Origin: Megascapheus bottae
Taxonomy: Eukaryota; Chordata; Mammalia; Rodentia; Geomyidae
Reading direction: 5' to 3'
Assembly (NCBI GenBank): GCA_024803745.1
Contig: JANJXV010000024.1
Location: 22,543,927 to 22,607,926 of the forward strand
Length of the DNA stretch: 64,000 nucleotides
Shown: piece by piece, positions 36,096 to 47,746 of the stretch
Layout of the letters: the number at the start of each line of letters is the position of its first letter
Position numbering within the stretch: the first letter of the stretch is position 1
Made by a program: the position numbers and the translations under genes
The notes under the pieces: model-generated
What the model was told of the DNA's origin: nothing
The model's input: the letters and a program-made list of their open reading frames with translations, nothing else
Databases searched by the model: none

Positions 36096-37589
36096 TCACC
36101 TTTCACATCTCCACTTAGCCACATGCCCTGTGTCACCCACCCATCTCCGTCCCCACCCCATAGGGGGAAAATCTTTCTTTTCAGCATTTGGAGGCATCAT
36201 TCTATGATTTGTGATCTTCTCCCTATCATCATTCTGCCTTTACATTTTACTTTTCTGCTTTTGTCTTTTCTCCTTCCTTCTATAAGCACCATGGTGACTA
36301 CTTAAGACTCATCTGGATAATCCAGGAGAATCTATTTTAATACCTGTAATCATATCTGCAAAGTCCCTTTGCTGTATAAGGTAACATATCCGAGGATCAG
36401 GATTTGAGGATTAGGACACACAAGACAGCCTATCATAGGATACACAATTTTAGAGCAAAAGTGTTTGGCAGTAATGTTGCAGATTGTACAGGCAAGATTA
36501 AGTCCACTTCCTTATTTAATATCCAGAAAGCAAACTGTATCTAAGAATCACTGGAAATACCCAATCAGACCTGTTTTCTTCACTTCTTCTGAGTATGAAG
36601 AGATTTCATTTCACTGACTTGAATCAGGAAATGATGCTGACAGCAGGTAGATATTGCTTGCCCCTGGCAACCTATATGCTCAGAATTGTAGGACACTAGA
36701 GCATTAAGCCATAATTGTATTGTAGAATGAGGTGTAGTATTTATTTTTCAGTGGACTAAGACCATGATTTTCTTCCAGAGACAACCCAGGCTGCTGGCTA
36801 ATGGTCTAGGTTTTGCGTGCCTAGCAGCCATATTCGACTCTTGGCTCCACTCTCGATGCTCTCCACAGAAATGGCAAGTTACCGTGTCTCCTGCCTCAGA
36901 ATCTTCTACGGTAAACTGGATGGTAGAATCTGCTTCCTGTGGTCCTAGGAAGATGAAATGAGAGCTGGATTAGAATCCATGTTACAGCTCTTAGTAAAAG
37001 TCCAGTCTCTGTGAACCCCTGTAGGAATGTTAAGAATTTTTCTATTGACATACTTGCAGCACTTTAGGGGGAAAAAGGTGATAGCCGAATCAAAGCTAGA
37101 AAGAGAAACATTTGCTAAAAACAAATCCCTCCCACATTGACTTTTATTGCATCTTGTAAACCCAGTGTTTTCTTTTTCTTTTTTTTTTTTGCAAAATACA
37201 AGATGTTCCAACAGTTCTCGGCATCAAATTCCAAGTGTTCTATGACATCCTTGGCTGGGGGAAGGAGAGAGGTATTTGGAAAAACAACTTGTAAAAAGTC
37301 TCACTGGTTGTTGTTGTTCTTCAGGGTTTGCATTACATGCAGAAAGCCCCAGAGTGTCCATCCCCAAGTCTTGGAAGCAGACTCTGGCTCAAGTGGGCAG
37401 CTGGGGTGGGGGGTGATGGAGGACACATGGTTATGTCCAGATTCCAAGCAGAGCATAGGTTCCAGTCGATCTCCAGGTTCCTCTGATCATGTAGGATGGA
37501 CATAGGACAATGAAACCACAAGAAAGGCACACGCATTGCCTGTGTCCCAAAGAAAGAATAGAAATGAGGGGTGCTAGCCTGAGAAATGA
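36096..37589. other. Intergenic stretch, nothing assigned
   Basis: No domain-bearing frame. A T-run lies at 37178-37190. Confidence 0.4.
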
Positions 37590-37839
37590 CTGTACAGAGT
37601 GCCAAGGCTGGTGGTGGATGGAGAAATTCTACCAGGTCCCATCAAGAGAGGATGGTCCTGGAGCTCTGAGCTCCATAAGAGTGTTCTACTTAGGCTCTAT
37701 CCATTCAAAAAAAGTGGGGTGGGGACATTGCACATTATCATGTGTGATGTCATGGGTTTGATCCTCAAAGAAAAAGGCCAAAAGAAAAAATATAGTTCAA
37801 AAAAGACCAAACAAACAAAAAAAGAGGTGAAGGAGAAGA

Positions 37840-37950
37840 AACTGGAAGGGGTGACATTGTTCAAAAAGAAATGTACTCTTTAACTGACTAATGTAACTGT
37901 AAACCCTCTGTACATCACCTGTATGATAACAATTAAAATTACATTCTTTT
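37840..37950 (+). mobile_element. LINE-1-like 3' end
   Basis: 'ggggtgacattgttcaaaaa', 'actgtaaaccctctgtacat', then 'gataacaattaaaatt' has the form of an L1 3'UTR terminus with poly(A) signal-like text. Confidence 0.6.
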
Positions 37951-38079
37951 GCAAGGTATCTCATCTCAAGGCCAGAAGTATAAAGCTGATGAATTCCTTT
38001 GCCTGAAAAAACTATATTTTCTAGCACCTGATATGGGCTTGACCCAAGCATGTTTTCTATATGAATGTTCAGTATCACA

Positions 38080-38185
38080 GTCCTGGAAGTAGATGCTGAA
38101 ACCAGCTCCAGTTGACACTGAACACTGAGGCCAAGGGAGCTTCTAGTAACTTGCTCAAGGTCACAATCAGAACTGAAACCCTAAG
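38080..38185 (-). repeat. MIR-like old SINE
   Basis: 'cactgaggccaagggagctt' then 'cttgctcaaggtcacaatca' is reverse MIR core. Confidence 0.6.
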
Positions 38186-38329
38186 AGCCTCACCATGCCC
38201 TTCTCCCCTTTCTCTATGAGACCTACACCTGCCAGCTCAATGCCATGCTCTGGAACTTTCAGAGGATGGATTTTACTTTTCTCCCTGTGTGTTTTTCATT
38301 GTGATAATGTAGGATGGATTAAATTATCT

Positions 38330-38480
38330 TTGTGGACACACTGGACACTGATGAAAGTGATGGGAAGGAGGGAATGGGAGAGAAGGAGGGGAAGGAAATG
38401 TGCTTATTACCTGACACATGCAAATGTCACTCCTCTGTATTGCCCTCCATAATAACAATAAAACAAATTTTATAAAAAGA
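38330..38480 (+). mobile_element. LINE-1-like 3' end
   Basis: G-rich 'gggaaggagggaatgggaga' then 'attgccctccataataacaa' and 'taaaacaaattttataaaaa'. Purine-rich 3'UTR and A-rich end typical of L1. Confidence 0.5.
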
Positions 38481-38957
38481 GTCAGCTCCCTTATGGAACA
38501 GCTAAAAGATAGAGATGACATTCCCTGCCGTGAAGGGACAGTAAAATGAGCAAAGAAGGAGCCACTGGGGGAGGAAGAAGGCGTTGCACAGAATACAGAT
38601 CCCGTGAGCAGCTGAGTGCGTCAACTGATGGATGAAGGGAAATCGTATGACTAGGAAATGGTAATTTCTATAATAGAAGAAAATAGATTTGCCTGTTGCC
38701 AGGAATGTGAAGATTTCCTAATCCCTAGGCAAAAACTTTTAAGTCTGGTGACAGGCCCTTCTCCTATCCACAACTCACATCTCTTGGAGAAATATTGCCC
38801 CCCAAAGGGCCACACAAATATTGCTGCTGGGAGTTGCAGCTTAGGTGTGCAAACCGTTCCACATCCAGAGAAATTTCATTCAAGATCCACAATGATGCCA
38901 TCTCCTCCTCCCTCTTCTTGATGACAATATTCGTTCTTCCCCCTCCCCCAACCCGTC
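38481..38957. other. Intergenic stretch, nothing assigned
   Basis: No gene or named repeat recognised. Confidence 0.4.
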
Positions 38958-39293
38958 TTCTTTTTTCATATACTTTTGTTGTAATTAATAGAAGGGTTAC
39001 ATTAATATTCACCAGATAGAAGGTACATTACTTCACACATATTGATACCCTTTCTCATGTCATGGTCCCCATTTCTCTCCCCCTCCCCCCTGCACAACTT
39101 GATTTCCCCCCTTCCCTCTCCTATTTCAAATAACCAATTAAGCATATATAAAATATATCAGATAACAAGGTGAAATATTGTAACAATATGAGATAACCAA
39201 GGGACAGTAAAAGAGATGAGAGATAACATAGTACATTAAGGGCAACAATCACCCATTATATGGCTTTTGTTTCTATATCCTGGAGGACCTTTC

Positions 39294-40059
39294 TTTTTTT
39301 TTTTTTAGATTTTTCTAAATTTTTATTTCTCTAGACTTTTTTTTAAGATAATTTTTTTCTAGCTTTTTTTGTTTTAATTTTATTGACAGGGTGAGATATA
39401 AAGGGTTTACAGTTATATTCATAAGGTAGTGAGTGCATTACTTCCCAAACATTCTTACCCCTTCCCATGTTTTTCTCCCACTTTCTTTCCCCCTACCCCC
39501 TCCCAAGTTGTAAGGTTCATTTCCAACATATTGTCTTCTGAATATCCTGTTACATTGGTTCACCCTTTGTCCTTTATCTCATCTTTTTGTTTTTTCTCTT
39601 CCCTTCCCTAATTCAAATAAATAAACCAATATACAATACACCAGGTACCAAAGTCAGATACAGTAACAACAGGGGATAGATAATTTTACCATCTTCCTCT
39701 CTGCTCGGATTTCTTTAGTAATCACACATCTTTTCAGCATATATTGAATGACTTAAAATTTAGACAAATAAAACAAATATGTAATGACAATTTCTAAATT
39801 TCCACTGAAAGCTCACTCACTGCAGGCTAGTATAGAAAACCAGTGCTGGCTTGCTTGTGCTGTTTACTTCTGCGAAGTCCCACAATTCAGACAAATCAAA
39901 ATAATAGGAAGACATCCTGGAGGGCTGATGGGCTGAGTAAAGACGGAGGGGTCAGAGTCTTAGGACCCTTACAGACTTGCCTGCTGGGTTCCCAAGCTCT
40001 TCTGCTCAGCTGGGGATTCCTGCAGCTGGAGCTGCAGCTGGAGCTGCAGGAACCCCATA
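39294..40059 (-). mobile_element. Second LINE-1-type insertion nested in the L1
   Basis: Begins on + with a T-run (its poly-A tail), then 'ttttattgacagggtgagat' and L1 3'UTR text to about 39650. The remainder to 40059 is not recognised. A perfect 15-bp repeat cctggaggacctttc at 39279-39293 and 40060-40074 is the target duplication, and removing the insert rejoins the outer L1 3'UTR. Confidence 0.85.
40020..40050 (+). repeat. 12-bp tandem repeat (ctgcagctggag)
   Basis: Two full units plus a partial third, rich in PstI-like ctgcag palindromes, at the 5' end of the nested insert. Confidence 0.85.
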
Positions 40060-41255
40060 CCTGGAGGACCTTTCATTTAGCATCATACTAAATGGCCTTA
40101 TGTATCTAGATTTTGATCTATTGTGAATCTCTGCTAGGAGAGCCCAAGGTTTCTACTGATTATGACAAATGAGGGAAACCATTGAGCCTAAGTTCCTTTG
40201 AGTCTGGCTTACTTCACTTAATATGATCTTTTCTAAGTCTTTCTATTTCCTAACAAATGGGGCGATGTTGTTCTTTCTGACAGCAGCATAGAATTCCATT
40301 GTGTATAAATACCACATCTTGTTGATCCACTCATCAACTGAGGGACATCTGGGTTGGTTCCATAGCTTTGCTATGGAATGAACATTGTTGTGCTGGTGGA
40401 TTTAGTATGCCCTTGTTTCTGGACGATTGGATAAATGCCAAGTAGTGGAATTGCTGGGTCATAGGGGAGTTCTATGTTTAGTCTTTTGAGGAACTGCCAC
40501 ACTGCTTTCCATAGTGGTTGAACAAGTTTGCACTCCCACCAACAGTGTAGTAGTGATCCCTCCTGGCCACATCCCCTCCAGCATCTGTTGTTATTAGTTT
40601 TCTTGATCCTGGCCATTCTGACTGGAGTGAGGTAGAATCTTAGAGTTGTTTTAATTTGCAATTATTTTATGACCAGAGATGTTGAGCATTTCTTCATGTG
40701 TCTGTAGGCCATTCTTATTTCTTCTTCAGAGAAGTCTCTCTTTAAGTCTTTGGCCCATCTTTTAATGGGATGGTTGTTTCTTTAGAGATTAGTTTTGGAG
40801 TGATATAATTTTTTGAGCTGTTGATATATTTTAGATATGAGTCTTTTGTCTGTTATATGGTTGGTGAAGATCTTCTCCCACTCTGTAGGCTTCCTAATTA
40901 ATTTGCTAGCTATGTCCTTTGCCATACAGAAGCTCTGCAGTTTAATGCAGTCCCACTTATCCAGCCTTTCTCTGATTTGTATTGTTTCTTGGTCCTTATT
41001 AACAAAGTGCCAAGACTTGTGCCAAGGAGACCTAGAGTATCTCTAATTCCTTCTTGTAAAGTTTTCAGTGTATCAGCTTTTACCTCAAGGTCTTTGATCC
41101 ATTTGGAGTTAATCCTAATGCAGGGTGACAAAGGAGGATCCAACTTTAATTTTCTGAAGGTGCTTAACCAGTTCTGCCAGCACCATTTGTTGAAGAGGCC
41201 GTCTTTCTTCCATCCTATTTTTTTTGGCTCCCTTATCAAAGATGAAGTGGCCAGA

Positions 41256-42149
41256 GGTCTGTGCCCACCCCCGTCTTCTAACCTTCTGCTTCTCTTGGTA
41301 CCCAATGAGTCCATGTACTGCCTGACAACTTCACAAACTCTTGGTAATCTTGTTGGGGGAAAAAATGAAACACACGTACCTTTCCCTCTGGCAGCCATAT
41401 CTGAGAACTGTCCTTGCTGCTGTCCCCACTGGATCATGTCTCCTCTCCTCTCCTTCCCTCTGAGCAAATGCACACCAGTGGTGTTGGAAGAGTCAGAGAC
41501 CTAAGTGCAGAATGATGCTGATGCCCCTGGAAGACACGGATTCTGTTGAAACCTCACAACTCTCCTCTCAAGATAAAATTGCTTTCCCTTCCAGACTTCA
41601 CTTTTTCTGCTTAATATATTTTGGAAAGATTCATGAGCGTTTATTTACAATCAGATGGGAACACAGTGGAATAATGGAGGAGTCATGGGTAGAAGGACCT
41701 AGAGACTAAATAGGATATTTACACGTGAAAGAAACAGAAAACCACTTCACATGTCTGCTTAATATTTAAAGGGACCCTAGTTGTAAGGGCTTGGGCCATT
41801 TTCTCTTTAGCTGGGCCTAAGGGGACTTGCTTGCCTTTCTCAGGTTTTCAGCCCAAATAAAACTGTTAGAGTTTGTCTTTCTACTCTTTTCCTTTTCTTA
41901 TAAATCTACCTTGCAAGGTTTACAAATCTTACAAATGACCTCCTCTCAGCTGGAAGCTGGCACTTCAAGAAAAAGGACCCATGCCATCAGAATAATGGGA
42001 ACTTTCCTGAATTACAGATGTTCATATACCTGAGTTCAAACCATGGGAGAATACTCTTTCATAGTTAAGGGTGGCATCAGCTGATGGAGAAGGTGATGGT
42101 TTCCAACCATAATTTCATCCTATAATCACAGATACAAAGCTTTTAGAAA
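41256..42149. other. Intergenic stretch, nothing assigned
   Basis: No gene or named repeat recognised between the L1 and the next SINE. Confidence 0.4.
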
Positions 42150-42415
42150 TTCAGTGTCCTGTAATTCTAGCTGCACAGAAGGCTGAGATCTGAGAATCAT
42201 AGCTTGAAGCCAGCCTGGGCAGGAAAGGCTCTTGGAGACTCTTATCTTCATTAAACTACCCAAAAAAAGCCAGAAGTGGAGCTATGGTTCAGGTGGTAGA
42301 GGGCTAGCTTTGAGCAAAAGACGCTCAGGGACAGCTCTTAGGCCTCAAGTACAAGACCCGGGACAGGCACAAAAATACCCAGCACCACCTCCCCCCCCGC
42401 AAAAAAAAGGAAATA
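42150..42415 (+). mobile_element. SINE-B
   Basis: 'gtcctgtaattctagctgca', 'ctcttatcttcattaaacta', right arm 'aggtggtagagggctagctt', C-run and A-run tail. Confidence 0.82.
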
Positions 42416-42504
42416 GAATCCTGTGTCTAATCTATATTAGGACCAAGTTGGTATCTCTTGATACCAGAACTATAAAAAGTCTTGGGACTGATTCTGCTGT
42501 TTTT

Positions 42505-42698
42505 TTTTTTTTTCCCAGTCCTGGGCTTGAGCTCAGGGCCTGAGCACTGTCCTTGGACTTTCTCAAGGCTAGCGCTCTACCACTTGAGACTCAGCACCAC
42601 TTCTGGCTTTTTTCTATGTATATTGTACTGAGGTATTGAACCCAGGTCTTCCTGCATGCTAGGCAAGCACTCTACCTCTAGTCCAAACTCCCAGCTGG
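42505..42698 (-). mobile_element. SINE-A
   Basis: Complete reverse copy. Perfect 13-bp duplication ttctgctgttttt at 42492-42504 and 42699-42711. Confidence 0.93.
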
Positions 42699-42930
42699 TT
42701 CTGCTGTTTTTATATAGCATTATTAAAGGGAAAAATATGGCCCAGTTGAATTTGGAACTTACAAATTTCAGTGGTATTCATATAGTAGTGAGATATTCTT
42801 CAACAGAAGTATGCACAGATTTGTATTTGAGAAATGTAGAGAACAGAATGAGGGTGTGCTAACTCTGAGAATCATGGAGACAATGTTGTTGAGAGTGTTG
42901 GTCCCAGTAGTTAAAAAGTTAGTCCTGGAG

Positions 42931-43112
42931 GCGGCCTGGAGTTTGGCCTAGTGGTAAGAGTGATTGCTTAGCATGCACAAAGACCTGGATTCGATTCCTC
43001 GGTACCACATATATAGAAAAAAGTTGGAAATGGTACTATGACTTAGGTGGTAGAGCTCTAGCTTTGAGAAAGCCCAAGGTCAGTGCTCAGGCCCAGGACT
43101 GGCAAAACAAAA
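42931..43112 (+). mobile_element. SINE-A
   Basis: 'gcggcctggagtttggccta' head. Perfect 10-bp duplication agtcctggag at 42921-42930 and 43113-43122. Confidence 0.9.
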
Positions 43113-43122
43113 AGTCCTGGAG

Positions 43123-44489
43123 ACTAGACAAAGGGCTTCAGGGTGACTGACAGAGAAAATGTTCAGCTTTATAACAAGTAAAGAGGGTCTCAGAGCAGCA
43201 AAAGGATGGGTGGGAGAGAGAAAATTTGGTGAAGCACTGTACTTATTTATCTTCTTGGTAGCCTTCCTTATATAAAGCCAGATCATTTGTAGAGTCAGTG
43301 TTTTGACTGATCATGTATTTTTTTTATGTTCTATAATGTTCTGATCTTGGAAGATTGGCAGGCCGGTCCTTCTTAGATTCAGCTAACTCCTGGAGGTAGC
43401 AAAAGGTTCTGTGAATTTTCTATTAGTATACAAACCAACCAACCCAGAGTCCAGATTCCTGAAGCAACTCCTTCTTCAACTTTCATTTTCCAAGCTAATA
43501 TTTCCTTTGTCCTAATCACCTCAGACCAGGGACTTGGCAGTTAGGGATTATTCTTATATAGCCCAATCCTTACTGAAATCAAACGATCCCAGACTGAGCT
43601 TGCTCCGTTTTTCTGCCCCCATCTTGTATATTCCTTCCACAAATGATAAAGGCCCTGAGCAGTGCTTTTGCTTGCTTCTCCATGTCTTCACTAAGTGCTT
43701 CACCTTGTGGTCTTGCCAGGTAAACCACTGGGACAGTCTAAGTAAATAACTTCTTCCACATGCAGTTGCTTCCTTGTCTGTCACCTTCAATACCCGGTTA
43801 GAACAAATTCCAGGTACCCAGTTTGAACCCCTGTTAAATGGTTTAGCATTTGAAATAAAAGCCAGTGCCACCTCTGCAGCCGCCTAAACAGGGTTTGAGT
43901 TGGTTCTTCCCATGGTTTTCCTTTCTCTGCAGCACTGGCTGGGACTCTGTCTCGACAGTACTTCTGGACATGAGCATTCTTATTTCACCAATAAGTAGGC
44001 AATGCATATGGTGTGCTGAGGTTTGTACGGGCAATGTTGCTGTTTTTTGGAATGCAGTATAAATTCTAAAGTCATCTCTGACTCCAGTATCATGGTTTTC
44101 TGCAAATAACAGCATCATTTGGCATTCTTGATCACGCTCTTAAAATTCTTTCTTTTGTTTCCATGGCACCACATTTCTTGGATTTTCATCTACTTTTCAG
44201 ATTGCTCTTTTTTCTCTGACTGCTCTGCATCCCTACTCCCTCTTTTGTATTTTTATTTCAAAAGTATTTATTTTATGAGTAATTTGTATGTATACATAGG
44301 AAATTTCTTCAATGAAAATAAGGGTCTATTACATTTCTATTTTCCAAGCCCTGACTTTTCCTTTCATACAATTGCATGCGCATGTATCCATATAAAAGAC
44401 TAGGATATATACATATATTTACATGCATTGTGTCTTTTTGTATATAAAGACTAGCATGGTATTAACATTGATCTATTCATTCATTCCTT
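43123..44489. other. Intergenic stretch, nothing assigned
   Basis: About 1.4 kb with short overlapping frames on both strands and no domain. Confidence 0.4.
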
Positions 44490-44640
44490 TAAAAATTTAT
44501 TGAGTGGCCACCTCGGGCTAGACATTATTTAAGGGCTTGGGATTATACAGTAAGTAAAATACATAGCCGTTCATAGAGTTTACATGACGTTGGAAAGAGT
44601 AATTACAAATAAAAGTGAGAAAATTTCCAATAATAGAGTT
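44490..44640 (+). repeat. L2-like 3' fragment
   Basis: 'tttattgagtggccacctcg' then 'gggcttgggattatacagta' follows the common mammalian L2 3' pattern (tattgagcacctactatgtg...). Confidence 0.55.
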
Positions 44641-44979
44641 ATTAAATAATTATGTTGATATGAAGGAAAGCAGGGAGGTGACATTACACACAGTGTTCCA
44701 TAAGGGTCTCTTTGTGGAGTCAGTAATTGACTTGTGAAGCCAGCATCAAAAGCTCGGTGGGAACAGCATTACAGAGATGAAATAAAAAGGTTAAAGGCTC
44801 AGATATGTTAAAAGGTAAAATGTCCACTTCCTATATTGTATTACACACTTTACATTTTTCACTTAATAATGTATACAAATACTACTTCCATACCTGTCAC
44901 AGATAAAACTCCCCCATTCTTTTTTGGAGGCAATTCTATAGGATCAAAAGATAAGGGTTATAAAAAATGTATTTAGCTG

Positions 44980-45300
44980 ATCCTATATTGGGGATAGGGA
45001 GAAGTTACAGATAAATAGAGGGAAAAAGTCTGGTATTTGATTATACAGTAGGATAAGTATAATTAGCAATAATATGTGTATTTCAAAATAACTAAGAGAA
45101 AGAATTTTAAATATTTCACTGCAAAGGAATGGTAAATACTTGGGATGATGGATGTGCCAATTATCCTAATTTGATTGTTGTATAAACATGCTGTCAAACT
45201 GTTATGCATATATACAAGAATATATGTATCAAAATTTACATTGCATCCCATAAATTCATGCAATTATTGCATGGCAATTAAGAAAACACATTTATAGCCT
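44980..45300 (+). mobile_element. Old LINE-1 3'UTR
   Basis: 'gggatagggagaagttacag', 'ttcaaaataactaagagaaa', 'ggatgatggatgtgccaatt', 'tgcatcccataaattcatgc' follow the 3'UTR of older mammalian L1 in order. Confidence 0.65.
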
Positions 45301-45399
45301 CTTGCTCACCAAGTCATGCTGATCTGAACATTCTTGAACTTTTTTTCCCCCCTCGAGGCAAATAAATAGAGTCAAGTGCTGCAAATAAAATGATTGAAA

Positions 45400-45740
45400 T
45401 GAATTATGTATGCCACTAATTTTAGTCAATTCTATCCACTTGCTTTTCATAGCCGTTGTAAAAAGTGTTTACTCTTGCCAACAAGGCTGCAACATGCCTG
45501 TTTTGCCTCCTCCCCCTCCCCCCACACCTAAGCATCTTATAGAGTGTTGTCAGTTTGACAACTTCAAAAACCATCGGGCAATTTTGTTTGCATTTCTCTT
45601 AGGATCTGACTGAAATTCTTTTTCTATGTGTAAAAGGCATGTGTACTTCCATTGTGTATGAACAGTCTGTTCACGTTTTCTGTGCATTTTTCTTTGGGTC
45701 TTTTTTTCCCCTAACAAATAAGTTATAAAAAAGAATCCAC
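45400..45740 (-). mobile_element. Old LINE-1 fragment, diverged
   Basis: 'gtttactcttgccaacaagg' to 'gaacagtctgttcacgtttt' resembles reverse L1 ORF2 C-terminal text (the region beside 40.5 kb), heavily diverged. Confidence 0.45.
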
Positions 45741-46959
45741 TTTTATATATTAGTGCAATCGCTTACTAGAGCACACACTGTACCTTGGTCTCTTTTGTCT
45801 TGAAGTTCTATATCTGTTGCTCCCTGTGCTTTACTCTCCTTCTGCTCTCTCTATCCTTGATTGGCTTTAGACCAATCACATCCATTACTGATACCACGAA
45901 CTACCACATGCCTAAGCTTCCTAGACCTAGTCCAGATCTAGGCCAGGTTTTCCTGCAGGATCTTCTATTTTTCCCAATATCATGGCTTTCATCACAGTAA
46001 TACAATTACCTGTTTGTCTTAATCTCCCAGACTTCCATCTCCAGATGAGCCTCAGATTCATTCGTTCAATAATATGGACAGGCACGAGGAATACAGTGAC
46101 AGTATAATTGCTACTCGATTCCCAACTGTCTAGTTCTTGGCATCTATTTGTTCTCTCTGCGGGTGAAGGAATAAATTCTGGAGTTTAAGTTCTGTGCCAA
46201 TTTGTGTCTATGTGAGAGTACATTGATGTGACATTGTAACAAAACAGTCATGTCAAGAGAACTTATTCTCTAGTTAGTTTTCACAAGGCAATGTGAAAAA
46301 ACATCTTAATGTTTCCTCTCCTTTTCAACACAGCACTGCCTCCTACAAGCTTCAGGCAGGCAAAAAAAATATTTCAATGTACTCCTCTAACTCTTGTCTA
46401 CACTAACTCCTGTCTACTCTAACTCTTGTCTGCTCTGAGACCCATCCCTGCAGTGTTGACACTAGTTTCTTTCCTTTCCTTTCAGGGCTGGAGAAGAGAA
46501 TTCAGGAACTTGTGGGCAAACTGGTTCACTGAGGGGGCTCTGATGGTATTGCCTTAAATAATAGACTCATATGTATGCAATATATATTGAAAATGATTTT
46601 TAGGACATTCTTCAAAATAGAGAAAAGAGAAAAAAATTTTTAAAAATCCATCATTTCACCACACAAGGAAAGAAACGAATGATAGCTCTTGGATATTTTA
46701 TAAACACATTCTGTCTTTTGGCGATTGATGTGTGTGCCTACATGCATGTTGTTGTTTTGGGGTCATTCATTAGGCCTCGACTCTATTTATTCAGTTGGTA
46801 TTAAATTATTGAGACTTGTTTTCTTTTATTCCCTTGATTCATGTGAATTTCTAAATGGTTCATCTTAAGGTACCAGAGAACAGGATGAAGCCTTAACAGA
46901 TCATTTGCCTGGGCTCTAACTGTGCAGTGGAGGAACTCGGTCCTACATCCCCGTCTGTT
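45741..46959. other. Intergenic stretch, nothing assigned
   Basis: Contains a small imperfect tandem around 46390-46435 (three copies of 'ctctaactcttgtct'-like units). No gene. Confidence 0.45.
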
Positions 46960-47440
46960 AGTCTCTCAGTGCCGTCGGGCTCATCCGAGGGTGATGGCTT
47001 TTCAACATAGCCCCCCTCCCATTCTTCCCTACTCCTTCTGAGTTCTCGCTCTCAGCAATGACACCACCATCCAGCAAAGGAGCTGGTTTAGACTACCTTT
47101 CACTCCTGTTTCTTCCTCACCCCAATCTAACAAGAGTCCCGAATCTCTCCTTCCTCATCCCTTGACCTTTCTCTTGGCACTCTGGCTGCAGGTCACCTAG
47201 GATGTGGCCAGCAACTCCCAAATGGAACTCCATATCTCCAATCCCTTTGTCACCTTGACTCTAGAGAGAGCCTACAAGGAGCAAGCCACCATTCCGCGCT
47301 TTCACTGCACAAATTCAGATCCTTCTGTGGTCTCCAAGGACCTGGCAGGACGCTTCAGCCCGGCTACCCAGTTCCACCGGAGCGTCTCCCATGCTTCTCT
47401 TCACTTTCTCCAGAGCCCTTCAAACCTGAGACACTGCCCC
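46960..47440 (+). repeat. L2 (CR1-like LINE) fragment
   Basis: 'ctcagcaatgacaccaccat', 'ccagcaaaggagctggttta' parallel 35.7 kb and L2 ORF2. The 117-codon open frame 47204-47557 over this region is not treated as a gene. Confidence 0.6.
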
Positions 47441-47746
47441 CGTCTTCTCTTTCCTCTTCATGTCTGGCTGTCCTCACCCAAGGAGTCTGGAACTCTGCGA
47501 GGTCAGGCCTGGCACCTTCCTCATGACCTTGAGCAGGGACTACCATGCTGCGGATAACTCAGCAGGTTATTCAGTCCTGAGCTCCTGTGCCATCCCGTGC
47601 CAGCCATTTCTCCAGGGCAGGACGCAGGGCAGGGGACCCTGGGGGGTGGCTTTGAGTTCTCTTTCCTGGATACTGGCCTGGTTGGGGAGGGGCTTCCCTG
47701 CTCCGACACCTGCCCAGTCCTCCCTGACTCTGTTTCCTCCCAGCCT

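Larger units (their letters stand above)
38958..41255 (-). mobile_element. LINE-1, 5'-truncated ORF2 and 3'UTR, with a nested insertion
   Basis: On the minus strand, 40.07-41.25 kb translates in shifting frames as the ORF2 C-terminal region of L1. 'DGLFNKWCWQNWL' and 'INSKWIKDLEV' lie at about 41.1-41.2 kb, and 'NNRCWRGCG', 'LLHCWWECKLVQPLWK' and 'PYDPAIPLLGIYP' lie at 40371-40661. 3'UTR text follows to 38958 but is interrupted by a 766-bp insert at 39294-40059. Frameshifts make the copy dead. The reverse transcriptase and endonuclease regions are missing through 5' truncation. Confidence 0.92.

Noticed and set aside
40910..41473. 187-codon minus frame as a host gene
   Set aside because: Its middle is L1 ORF2 (FNKWCWQNWL, INSKWIKDLEV); the N-terminal part is unrelated flank read through.
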